Shown here in pieces: positions 42,122 to 52,730 of a DNA stretch of 64,000 bases. The position numbers were made by a program, and so were the translations under genes. Position 1 is the first letter of the stretch. Each line of letters begins with the position of its first letter. The stretch covers positions 1 through 64,000 of the forward strand of contig JAFSCE010000035.1 of NCBI GenBank assembly GCA_017436915.1, in the 5' to 3' direction. Under the pieces are notes generated by a model, which was given only the letters and a program-made list of their open reading frames with translations, ran no database searches and had not been told where the DNA came from. This stretch comes from Clostridia bacterium (GTDB taxonomy: Bacteria; Bacillota; Clostridia; Oscillospirales; Acutalibacteraceae).

Positions 42122-43498
42122 ATGCAACTGATCTACAAGGTCGAGGATCGGCCGAAATTTCCGCAAATTTTAGTCTTTGCGCTCCAACAGTTGCTCGCCA
42201 TCATGGCAGCAACACTTGTCGTCCCTGTTATTATCAATAACGGCGGTTCTATGCCGGAGGGTGCGCCGGCGATGAGTTCTGCCGCTGCATTGCTTGGTGC
42301 CGGCGTCGGTACGTTGGTGTATTTACTGTTCACGAAGTTTAGAAGCCCTGTGTTTTTGGGTTCTTCCTTTGCATTCTTGGGCTCAATGGCGGCTGCGTTT
42401 GCCGGTGCTGTTTCCGCTGCGGCCGGTTATCTCGGCTTGATCATCGGTGCTGTATTGGCAGGCCTGGTGTACGTTGTTATTGCTATTGTTGTTAAGTTAG
42501 TAGGCGTTGGTTGGGTTAATAAATTGATGCCTTCCGTGGTAATTGGTCCCACGGTTACCATTATCGGTTTGTCACTTGCCGGTAATGCAATTGGCGATCT
42601 GCAGACTGCTCCTGCAGGTGGTGATTCGAAAATCGCTATTGTGTGCGGTTTAGTAACCTTGGCAGTGACAATGCTCTGCTCGACTTTCGGCAAAAAAATG
42701 GTTCGGTTGGCTCCGTTTATTATCGGTATTCTTGCCGGTTATGTAGTAGCAACAATTTTCACCATCATCGGAGATGCTGCCGGTATTGATGCGCTTAAGG
42801 TTATCGATTTCACGCCTCTCAAAAATTTGGTAGCAGACGGTGTTACACTGAACACCTTTATTACCGTCCCGGAATTTACTTTTGTAACGGCACTGAAAGG
42901 GTTTAAAGACATCGATGGTACCTATATTGCAACCTTGGCTGCCGCCTACGTTCCGGTTGCTTTTGTTGTGTTTGCTGAACATATTGCCGACCACAAGAAC
43001 ATCTCTTCGATCATTGAAAAGGATCTTCTGGAAGAGCCCGGCCTGCACAGAACGTTGCTTGGCGACGGCGTTGGTTCAATGGCGGGCGCTTTCTTTGGCG
43101 GTTGTCCCAACACCACATACGGTGAATCGGTAGGTTGCGTTGCTATCACCGGTAATGCTTCCGTTATGACTATTGTGGTGGCGGCAGTAGGCGCGATTTT
43201 GATTTCGTTCCTGGCTCCGTTTGTGGCGTTTGTCAATTCCATTCCCTCCTGCGTGATGGGTGGTGTGTGTATGGCGCTCTATGGCTTTATTGCCGTATCC
43301 GGCTTGAAGATGATTCAGAAGGTTGATTTGGAACAGAACAAGAATTTGTTTGTCGTTTCGGTCATTCTGATTGCTGGTATCGGTGGTTTGGCTCTTACCT
43401 TCGGTAAGGTTACCATTACCTCGATCGCCTGCGCGTTGATTCTTGGCATTTTAACAAATGTCATGCTTTCCGGCAAGAAAGAGAAAACGGAAGAATAA
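42122..43498 (+). CDS. uraA: Uracil permease, NCS2 family
   Basis: A 458-aa protein with about 14 hydrophobic segments that imports uracil with protons. Family marks are the N-terminal FALQQLLAIMAATLVVP, FLGSSFAFLGSMAAA, the NAT signature region VVIGPTVTIIGLSLA, a FAEHIADHKN substrate-site helix and GCPNTTYGESVG. These are typical of UraA/PyrP rather than xanthine permeases. The attenuated leader upstream supports pyrimidine-linked control. A terminator follows. Confidence 0.92.
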   Translation: MQLIYKVEDRPKFPQILVFALQQLLAIMAATLVVPVIINNGGSMPEGAPAMSSAAALLGAGVGTLVYLLFTKFRSPVFLGSSFAFLGSMAAAFAGAVSAAAGYLGLIIGAVLAGLVYVVIAIVVKLVGVGWVNKLMPSVVIGPTVTIIGLSLAGNAIGDLQTAPAGGDSKIAIVCGLVTLAVTMLCSTFGKKMVRLAPFIIGILAGYVVATIFTIIGDAAGIDALKVIDFTPLKNLVADGVTLNTFITVPEFTFVTALKGFKDIDGTYIATLAAAYVPVAFVVFAEHIADHKNISSIIEKDLLEEPGLHRTLLGDGVGSMAGAFFGGCPNTTYGESVGCVAITGNASVMTIVVAAVGAILISFLAPFVAFVNSIPSCVMGGVCMALYGFIAVSGLKMIQKVDLEQNKNLFVVSVILIAGIGGLALTFGKVTITSIACALILGILTNVMLSGKKEKTEE

Positions 43499-43508
43499 GT
43501 TAAAAGAA

Positions 43509-43547
43509 TAAAAGCGGTATCGGCAGAAATGCTGATACCGCTTTTTT
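43509..43547 (+). terminator. Terminator of uraA
   Basis: AAAAGCGGTATCGGCA pairs with TGCTGATACCGCTTTT with a small loop and one mismatch, followed by T residues. Confidence 0.88.
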
Positions 43548-43589
43548 GTGGTTTATTGTTTTATAATATAGTTTATAACCATGTGAAAA

Positions 43590-43626
43590 AACAAAAGCGG
43601 CACACCTCATTGGGTGTACCGCTTTT
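43590..43626 (-). terminator. Terminator of tRNA-Leu
   Basis: On the minus strand AAGCGGTACACC pairs with GGTGTGCCGCTT around a six-base loop, followed by TTTGTTTTTTC. Confidence 0.88.
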
Positions 43627-43628
43627 CT

Positions 43629-43715
43629 TGGTGCGGGTAACAGGACTTGAACCTGCACAGCCTTGCGACCATTAGAACCTGAATCTAACGCGTCTGCCAA
43701 TTCCGCCATACCCGC
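43629..43715 (-). tRNA. tRNA-Leu (anticodon CAG)
   Basis: Minus-strand cloverleaf of 87 nt with acceptor GCGGGTA/TACCCGC, D arm with GGCGGAATTGGCAGACGC, anticodon loop TTCAGGT, the long variable arm typical of class II tRNAs, T arm CAGGTTCAAGTCCTG, discriminator A and encoded CCA. Confidence 0.95.
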
Positions 43716-43744
43716 ATATTGAGTTGAACTAAGCAACGTATGCT

Positions 43745-43773
43745 ATTATACGCGCGGGCGGGCGGTTTGTCAA
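43745..43773 (-). promoter_or_regulatory. Promoter of tRNA-Leu
   Basis: Minus strand TTGACA, 17 bp with a very GC-rich spacer, TATAAT. This is a full consensus with a C/G-rich sequence of the kind seen at stable-RNA promoters. Confidence 0.85.
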
Positions 43774-43807
43774 GACTCTTTTTGAAAATTGCCTCGGCTT
43801 TTTAAAA

Positions 43808-44785
43808 TTAGTTTTCGAGGTCTTTCCAAAATGCTTTTACGCCATTTTTGTATTCTTCGGGATCAGTTAGAAAGGAGAGCCCGTGATCGGCACCGGGGAC
43901 GATAAACAACCGTTTTTCGGCTGTGGTAGCTTTGTAATTCTCGTACGTCATTTCGATTGGTACAAACTTATCATCCGTTCCGTGTATGAACAAAACCGGC
44001 ACGGTGTTTTCCCGCAAGGCGTCCATACACGTGTATTCATCTGACTTGAATTGAATCTTGCGCTTGCAAAGCTCACTGGCGGCGGCACCGTACAGTGCGT
44101 AGGGGAGGTGCAAGTTTTTCTCAATAACGTGGCGCCAAATGGCACTCGGTGAGGTGAAGCCGCAGTCGGCGATAACGCCGCGTACCGTATCGGGCAAGGT
44201 GAGGCCCGTTGCCATCAATACCGTGGTTGCTCCCATGGAGATACCGACCAGGTAAATGGGAAGGTTGCTACCGATGCGCTCGTTGATATAGGATGTCCAA
44301 TCACAACAATCATAGCGTTCTAAGAGACCAAAGCCCATGTATTCGCCACCGCTTTCACCTTGTCCGCGTTGTTCGGCAAACAGTACGGCACAGTCGTTCT
44401 CATACCAAAAATCGGCGATCATACCGAAATCTTGTGACCAAGAGGAACGCCAACCGTGCATGGCGATGATCACGCGTTTGGGATGGTCTGGTGTGCGCCA
44501 GTGACCGACAAGCGTTACGCCATCCTTTGCCCTAATCGTAATCGTTTCGCATTCGCGCCGTTCAAGTGCAGCGGCAGAATCCATAATTCGACTCATCACA
44601 TTCGAGAGTGCCGACGAGCCCATTAACAGATTCCGTCCGCGCTCCATATCAATATTTTTTGGTTCATCGCGCTTGAGTGCTAAATCCATTAGCTTTTGCA
44701 TCGTTACGTGATATAATGCACCGATCGCTGCTGTTCCTGCGACAATACCCGATGCGATCAACGCGTTTTTTGTACTCTTTTTCAT
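43808..44785 (-). CDS. Alpha/beta hydrolase (serine aminopeptidase S33-like), membrane-anchored
   Basis: A 325-aa protein with an N-terminal hydrophobic helix (ALIASGIVAGTAAIGALY) that may anchor it or act as signal. The hydrolase core has MHGWRSS (oxyanion region), the nucleophile elbow GISMGATT, the aspartate in FIHGTDDKFVP and the histidine in GADHGLS, so the catalytic triad is complete. Such proteins act as lipases, esterases or peptidases; nothing here indicates the substrate. It lies in the same orientation as and downstream of the Ca-ATPase gene, but a terminator separates them. Confidence 0.85.
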   Translation of the reverse strand: MKKSTKNALIASGIVAGTAAIGALYHVTMQKLMDLALKRDEPKNIDMERGRNLLMGSSALSNVMSRIMDSAAALERRECETITIRAKDGVTLVGHWRTPDHPKRVIIAMHGWRSSWSQDFGMIADFWYENDCAVLFAEQRGQGESGGEYMGFGLLERYDCCDWTSYINERIGSNLPIYLVGISMGATTVLMATGLTLPDTVRGVIADCGFTSPSAIWRHVIEKNLHLPYALYGAAASELCKRKIQFKSDEYTCMDALRENTVPVLFIHGTDDKFVPIEMTYENYKATTAEKRLFIVPGADHGLSFLTDPEEYKNGVKAFWKDLEN

Positions 44786-44810
44786 GCGAAAACCCCTTTC
44801 GTGCGGGCTA

Positions 44811-44838
44811 AAAACAGCCGCCCATTGGGCGGCTGTTT
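44811..44838 (-). terminator. Terminator of the Ca-ATPase gene
   Basis: AAACAGCCGCCC and GGGCGGCTGTTT form a 12-bp stem around four bases, with T residues following on the minus strand. Confidence 0.9.
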
Positions 44839-44839
44839 G

Positions 44840-47509
44840 TTACTTATCTGAGCGGATCAAGCCGATGGCTTTTGCCAATTCCATGATGACGAGAGGAACA
44901 AATACCAAACCGAGGCAGATCAGATAGTCATACCAGTGTTTGAGAACTTCCAGTTCGAATGCCGCTTGGACACCGGGCACCAAGCAGACTGCCATGGTCA
45001 GAAGGAACGCCGCGAGTGCTGCTAAGTTCAATGTCTTATTGCCGAAGAATCCGACTTTAAACAACGATTTATCGGAACGCATGTTAAATGCCTGCACGAT
45101 TTGGCAGAGTGCTAACACGATAAACGCCATTGTTTCGCCACGGTGCAGCAGGGGATCTGTTGAAGCCAAGCTTTTAATGGTTTCGATGGAAGCACAACCG
45201 CAACCGATCCAGAACGCAACCAACGTCAGTACGGCAAAGAGTACGCCCTGTAACACGATACGGATTCCGAACCCATTGGCGAAGATTCCTTCGTTTTTCG
45301 GTTTTGGTTTTTGATTCATGACGCCGTCCTCCACCGGCTCCATGCCAAGCGCGATAGCCGGCAGCGAGTCGGTAACGAGGTTGATCCACAACAACTGCAT
45401 GGATACCAGCGGGGAAATACCCCACAGAAGTGTGGCGACGAAAACAGTGATCACTTCACCAATATTTGTGCCGAGCAGATATCCGACAACTTTTTTGATG
45501 TTAGCATAAATACCGCGACCTTCGTGGACGGCATCTACGATAGTAGCAAAGTTATCGTCCGTGAGTGTCATGTCTGCGGCACCCTTAGCAACGTCGGTGC
45601 CGGTGATACCCATGGCGCAGCCGATGTCGGCTGCTTTCAGTGCAGGAGCATCGTTCACGCCGTCACCGGTCATAGAGACGACCTGACCCTTGCGTTGCCA
45701 TGCTTTAACGATACGGATCTTATTTTCGGGGGATACACGCGCGTACACGGCAATGCTTTCGACTTGGGCGTCAAGTTCTTCGTCGCTCATTGCATCCAGT
45801 TCGGCGCCCGTGATCGCGCGGTCGCCCTCACCGAGAATGCCAAGCTCGCGGGCAATGGCGGAGGCGGTGACAACATGGTCGCCCGTAATCATAACAGGTT
45901 TGATACCTGCTTTGCGGCAGATGGCAACTGCTTCTTTTGCTTCGGGGCGGGGAGGATCGATCATGCCGACCAAGCCCATGAAGGTAAGCCCGTTTTCAAG
46001 TTCCTCGGACGTGGGCTGTGCGGGAACGGTATCGATTACCTTATACGCCACGGCAAGCACGCGCAGAGCATCCTCGCTCATGGATTCAGTCATTTGTTTA
46101 GCAGATTCCAGATCACCCGCAACACAACGAGGTGCCATCATGTCAAAAGCACCTTTGACGATGACAATGTTCTTGCCGTCGATTTGGTTGACGGTGGTCA
46201 TCAGCTTGCGATCGGAATCAAATGGAATCTCCGCCAGGCGGGGATAGGATTTATTGAGCTCATCTTTGGGTAAAGCGTTTTTGTGCGCAGCGAGCACGAT
46301 GGCGGTTTCGGTGGGATCACCGATATGCTTTTCTTCACCGTTTTCGAATATAACGGATCCGTCGCAGCAGAGGGTACCGTAAGTCAACAACTGTTTTACA
46401 GCATCGCTGTTAGCATTGTTGATTTGTTCCAATTCTGCTGCGCCGTCGACGTAAGCTTTCACCAAGGTCATGCGGTTTTGCGTCAAAGTACCGGTTTTAT
46501 CCGAGCAAATAACCGACGCACTGCCCAGCGTTTCCACGGCGGGCAAACGGCGAATGAGCGCGTTGCGTTTGACCATGCGCTGAACACCGATGGATAAGAC
46601 AATCGTCACGATTGCCGGCAACCCTTCGGGAATGGCGGAAACGGCAAGAGATACGGCGACCATAAACATATCGAGCGGGTTTTGCTGGTTTAGCAAGCCG
46701 ATTACAAACACGATCGCACACGCCGCGAGCGCCACGAAACCTAAATACTTGCCGAGTTGTGCCAACTTTTCTTGCAGGGGGGTCTGTCCCTCTTCTTCGC
46801 TGTCAAGGAGGTTGGCGATCTTACCCATTTCGGTATTCATGCCGGTGGCGGTCACGATAGCGGTAGCAGTGCCGTAAGTAACACTACAACCGGAAAATAC
46901 CATGTTGGTACGATCACCCAGCGGTGCGTCTTCGGCAACGATCGCATCGGCATCCTTTTCGGATGGGACCGACTCGCCGGTGAGCGCAGCTTCTTCGGAT
47001 TTTAATCCGGCGCTGTGCAACAATCGTGCGTCAGCGGGAATAAAATCGCCCGCTTCCAGGCGGATGATATCACCGGGCACCAAATCAGCGGCATCAATCA
47101 CGCACTCCACGCCGTTGCGAATGACGCGCGCATGAGGTGCTGACATACTTTTCAGTGCATCCAAAGCTTTTTCTGCCTTGCTTTCCTGCATCACACCCAT
47201 AACGGCGTTCAAAATGACGATGAGAACGATCAATCCCGGTTCGAAGAGCTCGCCCCAATGACCGGTCTTGAGCCCCTCGGATACGGCAATGACCGCCGAG
47301 ATGATCGCAGCCAAAATAAGAATAATGATCATAACGTCCTTGAATTGATCAAAGAAGCGCTGAGCCATCGTTTTTTTCTTTTTTTCTTGCAATTTGTTCG
47401 GACCGTGTGTTTCTTGAAGTGCAGATACTTGTGCGGTGGTCAGACCTGTTTCCATATTAGAGGATAAAAGACCTAACACTTCGCCTTTTGTTTGATGATG
47501 TGCTGCCAA
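44840..47509 (-). CDS. P-type calcium-transporting ATPase (P2A/SERCA type)
   Basis: An 889-aa cation pump. Order: N-terminal cation ATPase domain, TGES motif ([12 protein letters not shown]), M4 calcium-site [19 protein letters not shown], phosphorylation loop [25 protein letters not shown] hinge, M6 [15 protein letters not shown] and a C-terminal ATPase domain with four helices. M4 and M6 motifs are those of calcium pumps; Mn transport is possible. The start is a TTG at 47509, with AGGAGG eight bases upstream; no ATG fits as well. It probably exports Ca, as in other low-GC Gram-positives. Confidence 0.93.
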   Translation of the reverse strand: MAAHHQTKGEVLGLLSSNMETGLTTAQVSALQETHGPNKLQEKKKKTMAQRFFDQFKDVMIIILILAAIISAVIAVSEGLKTGHWGELFEPGLIVLIVILNAVMGVMQESKAEKALDALKSMSAPHARVIRNGVECVIDAADLVPGDIIRLEAGDFIPADARLLHSAGLKSEEAALTGESVPSEKDADAIVAEDAPLGDRTNMVFSGCSVTYGTATAIVTATGMNTEMGKIANLLDSEEEGQTPLQEKLAQLGKYLGFVALAACAIVFVIGLLNQQNPLDMFMVAVSLAVSAIPEGLPAIVTIVLSIGVQRMVKRNALIRRLPAVETLGSASVICSDKTGTLTQNRMTLVKAYVDGAAELEQINNANSDAVKQLLTYGTLCCDGSVIFENGEEKHIGDPTETAIVLAAHKNALPKDELNKSYPRLAEIPFDSDRKLMTTVNQIDGKNIVIVKGAFDMMAPRCVAGDLESAKQMTESMSEDALRVLAVAYKVIDTVPAQPTSEELENGLTFMGLVGMIDPPRPEAKEAVAICRKAGIKPVMITGDHVVTASAIARELGILGEGDRAITGAELDAMSDEELDAQVESIAVYARVSPENKIRIVKAWQRKGQVVSMTGDGVNDAPALKAADIGCAMGITGTDVAKGAADMTLTDDNFATIVDAVHEGRGIYANIKKVVGYLLGTNIGEVITVFVATLLWGISPLVSMQLLWINLVTDSLPAIALGMEPVEDGVMNQKPKPKNEGIFANGFGIRIVLQGVLFAVLTLVAFWIGCGCASIETIKSLASTDPLLHRGETMAFIVLALCQIVQAFNMRSDKSLFKVGFFGNKTLNLAALAAFLLTMAVCLVPGVQAAFELEVLKHWYDYLICLGLVFVPLVIMELAKAIGLIRSDK

Positions 47510-47739
47510 TGCGGATACCTCCTTAATGATTTAAGAATAAATGAGATTGGCTTATACAATAGCATACCATATTTTTCCGCACTTTGCATCCCTTTTAAAA
47601 AAAATTTATATTTTTAAAATATTTTTGTTAAAAACAGAAAACTTCTTGCAAAATGGATGAATTTCTGTCACTATATACTATAGGGATAAATTTTTAAAAA
47701 GTTAACCATATACAAAAATATTTCTAAAGGAGTGATCGT

Positions 47740-49101
47740 ATGAAGCAAATGGCATTTATCACCAATTCGGTGTCAAAAAAACTATATCGCACCGCCAAAG
47801 CTCTTCCTATTGTAGATTATCATTGCCACCTTTCACCAAAGGAAATCTACGAAGATCACCCTTTTAGTAACATCGGTGAGATCTGGCTTTCCGGTGATCA
47901 TTACAAATGGCGTTTGATGCGTACCGCAGGTATTGATGAAGCGTACATTACCGGAAAGGAAACGAGCTATAAAGAAAAATTTCTAAAATATGCCGAGGCG
48001 CTTGAATTTGCTGCCGGTCACCCTTTGTATCATTGGTCACATATGGAATTGGCAAAGTATTTCGGTATACATACACCGCTGAACAAGGCGAGCGCCGAGG
48101 CGATTTGGGATGAGGCAAATGCGCATATTGCGAAGACCGGCATGTCTCCACGCAAGCTCATTGCGCAGTCAAATGTGGCGATCATCTGCACGACGGACGA
48201 TATTATAGACGATTTGTCATGGCATGAGAGAATCGCGGCAGACACCACCATTACTACTCGAGTGTTGCCATCCTTTCGTACGGATAATGTGATGTTGATG
48301 CGCAGAGAGGGGTATGTGGATTACATTCAAAAGCTCAGTGCGGTCAGTGGGGTAGAGGTGGTGGATCTCCGAACACTAAAACAGGCAATCGCTAATCGCT
48401 TGGATTTCTTTGTGGATCACGGTTGCCGTTGCAGTGATGTCGGCATCCCGACGTTCCCGAACCGCATTGCTGATGATACCGAAAGCAACGAAGTTTTCCG
48501 TTCGATCTTGGCAGGTAAACTCATCAGCGACGACGAGTACGGCGGTCTTATTGGAAACCTATATGTTTACGTTAACGGATTGTACAAAGAAAAAAACATG
48601 ATTTCCCAGTGGCACTTAGCGGTAGTGCGTAACGCCAATTCTATTCTTGCCGAACAGCTTGGTGCCGATTGCGGTGTTGATTGCGTCGGCAATACGGTAG
48701 ACGGGAATGCTCTTATCCGTATGTTAGATGCCATCAACGTAAGATCAGGTCTTCCCAAGGTCGTGATCTACTCGCTCAACGAGGCAAATATCGCACAGAT
48801 CGCTTGTATCACAGCGGCGTTCCCAAATGTTCGTGCCGGTGCTGCGTGGTGGTTCTGTGATCATAAGCGTGGCATTGAAGATGAGATCAAAACGATCTCT
48901 GAAAACGCTTCTCTCGGTAGCTTCTACGGTATGTTGACCGACTCGCGAAGCTTTTTATCGTACGCTCGCCACGACTATTTCCGCCAGATCCTTTGCAATT
49001 TAATCGGCGAATGGGTGCAGCGTGGGGAATACGACGGAGCATCTGCCAAAAGACTCGTTACCAAAATTTGTTATATGAATATTAAGGAGGATCTCGTATG
49101 A
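47740..49101 (+). CDS. uxaC: Glucuronate isomerase
   Basis: Isomerises D-glucuronate to D-fructuronate (and galacturonate to tagaturonate), the first step of hexuronate breakdown. The amidohydrolase-like core starts PIVDYHCHLSPKEIYED, whose HxH is the metal site, followed by the family WLSGDHYKWRLMRTAGI and AAWWFCDHKRGIE. Length 453 aa, slightly short for the family. AAAGGAG is eight bases before the ATG. It heads a five-gene operon in which each gene touches or nearly touches the next. The 230 bp upstream, shared with the divergent Ca-ATPase gene, contain a TATACT but no convincing -35, and no recognised operator. Confidence 0.94.
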   Translation: MKQMAFITNSVSKKLYRTAKALPIVDYHCHLSPKEIYEDHPFSNIGEIWLSGDHYKWRLMRTAGIDEAYITGKETSYKEKFLKYAEALEFAAGHPLYHWSHMELAKYFGIHTPLNKASAEAIWDEANAHIAKTGMSPRKLIAQSNVAIICTTDDIIDDLSWHERIAADTTITTRVLPSFRTDNVMLMRREGYVDYIQKLSAVSGVEVVDLRTLKQAIANRLDFFVDHGCRCSDVGIPTFPNRIADDTESNEVFRSILAGKLISDDEYGGLIGNLYVYVNGLYKEKNMISQWHLAVVRNANSILAEQLGADCGVDCVGNTVDGNALIRMLDAINVRSGLPKVVIYSLNEANIAQIACITAAFPNVRAGAAWWFCDHKRGIEDEIKTISENASLGSFYGMLTDSRSFLSYARHDYFRQILCNLIGEWVQRGEYDGASAKRLVTKICYMNIKEDLV

Positions 49102-49736
49102 AAGAACTGATTAAACAGATCGAAAACACAGCTGTTATTCCGGTTATTAAGATCGACAATGTCGATGACGCTCTACCGTTGGCGGAAGCACTGAAGAACG
49201 GCGGTTTGTGCGCTGCGGAGATCACGTTCCGAACCGATGCTGCCGAAGAATCCATCCGCCGTATTGCCAAAGCGTATCCGGATTTCTTGATCGCAGCCGG
49301 TACGGTGCTCACTCCTGAACAAGCAGATAAAGCAATGGCGGCGGGAGCGTCTTTCATCGTCAGTCCCGGTACCAATCCGGTCGTCGTTCAGCATTGCAAA
49401 GAAAAAGGATATCCTGTTATCCCCGGCGTTTGCACCCCCAGTGAGGTTGAAATGGCGATGTCACTTGGGCTTACCTATTTGAAATTTTTCCCGGCTGAAG
49501 CAGCGGGTGGCGTCAAGATGATTAAAGCAATGGCGGCACCGTATACCAAAGTGAAGTTTATGCCCACCGGTGGTATCGGCGTAAAAAATCTTGCGGAGTA
49601 TCTCACTTGTAAGGCAGTCTTTGCATGCGGCGGCAGTTGGATGGTCCCGTCCGACAAGATCGCTGACGGTAAATTTGATGAAATTGAAGCTCTCACACGT
49701 GAGGCAGTACAATTAGTAAAGGAGATCAAACAATGA
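49098..49736 (+). CDS. eda: KDPG/KHG aldolase
   Basis: Splits 2-keto-3-deoxy-6-phosphogluconate into pyruvate and glyceraldehyde 3-phosphate, the last step of the pathway. Class I aldolase TIM barrel of 212 aa: AVIPVIKIDN, the catalytic glutamate region CAAEITFRT, GTVLTPEQADKAMAAGA, VIPGVCTPSEVE, and the Schiff-base lysine in YLKFFPAEAAGGV. It overlaps the uxaC stop by four bases. Confidence 0.95.
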   Translation: MKELIKQIENTAVIPVIKIDNVDDALPLAEALKNGGLCAAEITFRTDAAEESIRRIAKAYPDFLIAAGTVLTPEQADKAMAAGASFIVSPGTNPVVVQHCKEKGYPVIPGVCTPSEVEMAMSLGLTYLKFFPAEAAGGVKMIKAMAAPYTKVKFMPTGGIGVKNLAEYLTCKAVFACGGSWMVPSDKIADGKFDEIEALTREAVQLVKEIKQ

Positions 49737-50755
49737 GCAGAGTTGTCACGTTTGGCGAACTGATGCTTCGCCTTGCTCCTAATGGTTACTATCGTTTTTT
49801 TCAAAATGATCAGATGCAGGCTACCTTTGGCGGCGGTGAAGCCAACGTCGCGGTATCGCTGGCCAATTACGGTTTGGACAGTGTCTACGTTACCAAACTG
49901 CCGAAACACGCGATTGGACAAGCGGCGGTAGATTCCCTGCGTTATTTTGGCGTGGACACCACCAAAGTTGTGCGCGGCGGTGAACGCGTGGGTATCTACT
50001 ACCTTGAAAAAGGTGCGTCACAGCGTGGTTCCGTGTGTATCTATGACCGCAAGTACTCCGCAATCCAAATGGCACAGCCGGAGGATTTTGACTGGGATAC
50101 TATTTTCGAAGGTGCGGATTGGTTCCACTTCACCGGCATCACCCCCGCGCTTGGCCCGAATGTGGTCGAGATCTGCAAGGATGCTTGCAAAGCTGCAAAG
50201 GCAAGAGGCGTCAAGATCTCCTGTGACTTAAACTATCGCGGTAAGTTATGGACGCGTGACGAAGCACGTGCCGCGATGACAGAACTGTGTCAATATGTTG
50301 ATGTTTGCATCTCAAACGAGGAGGATGCCAAGGACGTCTTCGGTATTGAGGCGGAGGGTACCGACATCTACGGTGGTAAACTTAATCACGACGGTTACAA
50401 ATCGGTTGCGAAGCAACTTGCAGACAAGTTTGGGTTTGAGAAAGTGGCTATCACGTTGCGTACTTCAATCTCTGCCAGTGATAACGACTGGGCGGGTATG
50501 CTGTACGATGGTGAGGATTATTATTTTTCCAAGTCTTATCACTTGCATATCGTTGACCGTGTCGGTGGCGGTGACTCGTTTGGCGGCGGCTTGATCTATG
50601 CGCTGTTGTCGGGAAAATCGTCCAAAGAAGCGATCGAATTTGCTGTTGCGGCTTCCGCTCTCAAACACTCGGTTGAGGGTGATTATAACCGTGTATCCGT
50701 CAGTGAGGTTGAAAAGCTCGCAGGCGGTGACGGTTCCGGTCGCGTACAGCGCTGA
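49733..50755 (+). CDS. kdgK: 2-dehydro-3-deoxygluconokinase (PfkB family)
   Basis: Phosphorylates KDG to KDPG. PfkB/ribokinase fold of 340 aa: VTFGELMLRLAP at the N-terminus, FGGGEANVAVSLANYG (substrate site), SCDLNYRGKLW, and the C-terminal ATP/anion-hole motif RVGGGDSFGGGLIYAL. It overlaps eda by four bases. KdgK identity rests on the motif set and on position between eda and uxuA. Confidence 0.93.
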   Translation: MSRVVTFGELMLRLAPNGYYRFFQNDQMQATFGGGEANVAVSLANYGLDSVYVTKLPKHAIGQAAVDSLRYFGVDTTKVVRGGERVGIYYLEKGASQRGSVCIYDRKYSAIQMAQPEDFDWDTIFEGADWFHFTGITPALGPNVVEICKDACKAAKARGVKISCDLNYRGKLWTRDEARAAMTELCQYVDVCISNEEDAKDVFGIEAEGTDIYGGKLNHDGYKSVAKQLADKFGFEKVAITLRTSISASDNDWAGMLYDGEDYYFSKSYHLHIVDRVGGGDSFGGGLIYALLSGKSSKEAIEFAVAASALKHSVEGDYNRVSVSEVEKLAGGDGSGRVQR

Positions 50756-50773
50756 TATTGGGAGGTATTTGTT

Positions 50774-51823
50774 ATGAAACTCTCCTTTCGTTGGTACGGG
50801 GAAACCGATCCGATTTCCTTGCAGTACATCCGTCAGATTCCCAATATGCGCTCGATTGTGAGCGCCGTGTATGACGTGAAGCCCGGCGAGGTATGGCCGG
50901 AGGAAAGCATTGCTCGTATGAAACAGCAGGTTGAAGAAAACGGCATGCTGTTTGATATTGTGGAATCGGTTCCGGTTCCCGAAGAGATCAAACTTGGCAC
51001 ACCAAATGCGGATGAATTGATCGAGGTATATTGCGAAAACATCCGCCGTTGCGCAAAATACGGCATTAAGTGCATAACCTATAACTTTATGCCGGTGTTT
51101 GACTGGACACGTACGCAGTTGGATAAAGAGGCGGCGGACGGGTCTACCAGTCTTGTGATGTACTGGGACCAAATGCGCGACCTTGATCCGCTCAAAGACG
51201 ATATTCATCTGCCGGGTTGGGATTCCAGTTACACGCAAGAAGAGATCCGCGAGCTTATCAGTGCGTATGGTGAGCTTGGAGAAGAGGGCCTGTGGCGCAA
51301 TTTGGAAATCTTCTTAAAACGGATTATTCCGGTAGCGGAAGAGGTTGGTGTGCGTATGGCGATCCATCCCGACGATCCGCCGTATCCAATCTTTGGTATT
51401 CCGCGCATCATCACCTGCGAAAAGAATTTGGATCGTCTGCTTGCCATTGTGGATAGTCCCGCCAACAGTTTGTGCCTGTGCACCGGCTCGCTTGGCTGTG
51501 CTAAATTCAACGATATCCCCAAAATGGTACGCAAATACAGCGCCATGGATCGTATTGCGTTTATGCACATTCGTCAGGTCACGTTAATGGAAGACGGCAG
51601 TTTTGAGGAAAGCGGTCATCTCTCGAGCTGCGGTAGCTTGGATATGTATGAAATTGTGAAAGCATTGGTGGAAACCGGCTTTGACGGTTATGTGCGTCCC
51701 GACCATGGCCGCATGATATGGGGTGAAACCGGCAAGCCCGGCTACGGTCTGTTTGACCGCGCTTTGGGCGCCGCGTATATCAACGGCTTGTTTGAAGCTT
51801 GTGAAAAAGCGGAGGGGAAGTAA
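50774..51823 (+). CDS. uxuA: Mannonate dehydratase
   Basis: Dehydrates D-mannonate to 2-keto-3-deoxygluconate. A xylose-isomerase-like TIM barrel of 349 aa with [23 protein letters not shown], the metal-ligand region [25 protein letters not shown] and [13 protein letters not shown]. It starts 18 bp after kdgK with GGGAGG upstream, and its stop codon is directly followed by the ATG of the oxidoreductase gene. Confidence 0.95.
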   Translation: MKLSFRWYGETDPISLQYIRQIPNMRSIVSAVYDVKPGEVWPEESIARMKQQVEENGMLFDIVESVPVPEEIKLGTPNADELIEVYCENIRRCAKYGIKCITYNFMPVFDWTRTQLDKEAADGSTSLVMYWDQMRDLDPLKDDIHLPGWDSSYTQEEIRELISAYGELGEEGLWRNLEIFLKRIIPVAEEVGVRMAIHPDDPPYPIFGIPRIITCEKNLDRLLAIVDSPANSLCLCTGSLGCAKFNDIPKMVRKYSAMDRIAFMHIRQVTLMEDGSFEESGHLSSCGSLDMYEIVKALVETGFDGYVRPDHGRMIWGETGKPGYGLFDRALGAAYINGLFEACEKAEGK

Positions 51824-52672
51824 ATGACGAACGTGTTGAATACCAATTTGACCGGTAAGGTTGCTGTTGTCACCGGTGCCGGTGGCGTCTTGTGCTCTGC
51901 CTTTGCCAAAACACTGGCGCGCGCAGGCGCAAAGGTCGCTTTGCTGGATATCAATTTAGAAGCGGCGCAAGTCTTCGCTGATGAGATCGTTGCTGAAGGC
52001 GGCATTGCCAAAGCTTTTTCTTGCAACGTGTTGGATAAGGATATCTGCTATGCCGTTGCGGACGAGGTCGAAAAAGAACTCGGCAAATGCGACATTTTAG
52101 TAAACGGTGCAGGCGGTAATAACCCGAAAGCCACAACCGACAAGGAGTATTTTGAACTCGGCGACATCGACGCGGATACCAAGAGCTTTTTTGATCTGGA
52201 CGCTGCGGGTGTTGGCTTTGTGTTTAACTTAAACTTCCTCGGTACATTGTTGCCGACACAGGCCTTTGCACGCCAGATGGTGGGCAGAGAGGGCTGCAAT
52301 ATTCTGAACGTTTCGAGCATGAACGCCTATACGCCGCTTACCAAGATCCCGGCGTATTCCGGTGCAAAAGCCGCTATTTCGAACTTTACGCAGTGGTTGG
52401 CGGTGCATTTCAGCCGTGTGGGCATCCGTGTTAACGCGATTGCTCCCGGCTTCTTCTCGACGAAGCAGAATGCTAAACTATTATTCAATGACGACGGCAC
52501 GCCCACGGCACGTACCGGCAAGATCTTAGCGGCAACGCCGATGGGTCGCTTCGGTGAATCCGATGAATTGGACGGCGCGCTGCTGTTCCTTTTGAATAAC
52601 GAAGCAGCAAGCTTCATCACCGGTGTCGTGTTACCAGTTGATGGCGGTTTCTCCGCTTACTCAGGCGTATAA
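51824..52672 (+). CDS. SDR-family fructuronate reductase (D-mannonate oxidoreductase)
   Basis: Short-chain dehydrogenase of 282 aa that probably replaces the classical UxuB by reducing D-fructuronate to D-mannonate with NAD(P)H. The nucleotide site is VVTGAGGVLC, with NGAGGNNP in the NNAG position, the catalytic serine in LNVSSMNAY, and Y-x-x-x-K as YSGAKAAI. The C-terminal VLPVDGGFSAYSGV is usual for this subgroup. Its role is deduced mainly from the operon: it is the only oxidoreductase among otherwise complete hexuronate enzymes. Confidence 0.88.
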   Translation: MTNVLNTNLTGKVAVVTGAGGVLCSAFAKTLARAGAKVALLDINLEAAQVFADEIVAEGGIAKAFSCNVLDKDICYAVADEVEKELGKCDILVNGAGGNNPKATTDKEYFELGDIDADTKSFFDLDAAGVGFVFNLNFLGTLLPTQAFARQMVGREGCNILNVSSMNAYTPLTKIPAYSGAKAAISNFTQWLAVHFSRVGIRVNAIAPGFFSTKQNAKLLFNDDGTPTARTGKILAATPMGRFGESDELDGALLFLLNNEAASFITGVVLPVDGGFSAYSGV

Positions 52673-52682
52673 AAATTTTTAT

Positions 52683-52726
52683 TATAAAAATGCGGTAGAG
52701 CAATTTGCTCTACCGCATTTTGTTTA
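52683..52726. terminator. Bidirectional terminator after the hexuronate operon
   Basis: AAAATGCGGTAGAGCAA and TTGCTCTACCGCATTTT form a perfect 17-bp stem with almost no loop, flanked by T- and A-rich sequence. It also serves the convergent ABC transporter gene. Confidence 0.9.
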
Positions 52727-52730
52727 TGAA

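Noticed and set aside
43500..43736. 78-aa frame over tRNA-Leu
   Set aside because: It reads through the tRNA and its terminators; a common false gene.
45311..46273. 320-aa open frame opposite the Ca-ATPase
   Set aside because: No motif and no start signals; the ATPase motifs on the minus strand span the whole region.
47640..47700. Sigma-A promoter for uxaC with TTGCAA and TATACT
   Set aside because: The spacing is about 22 bp, too long for a functional pair; no better -35 was found.
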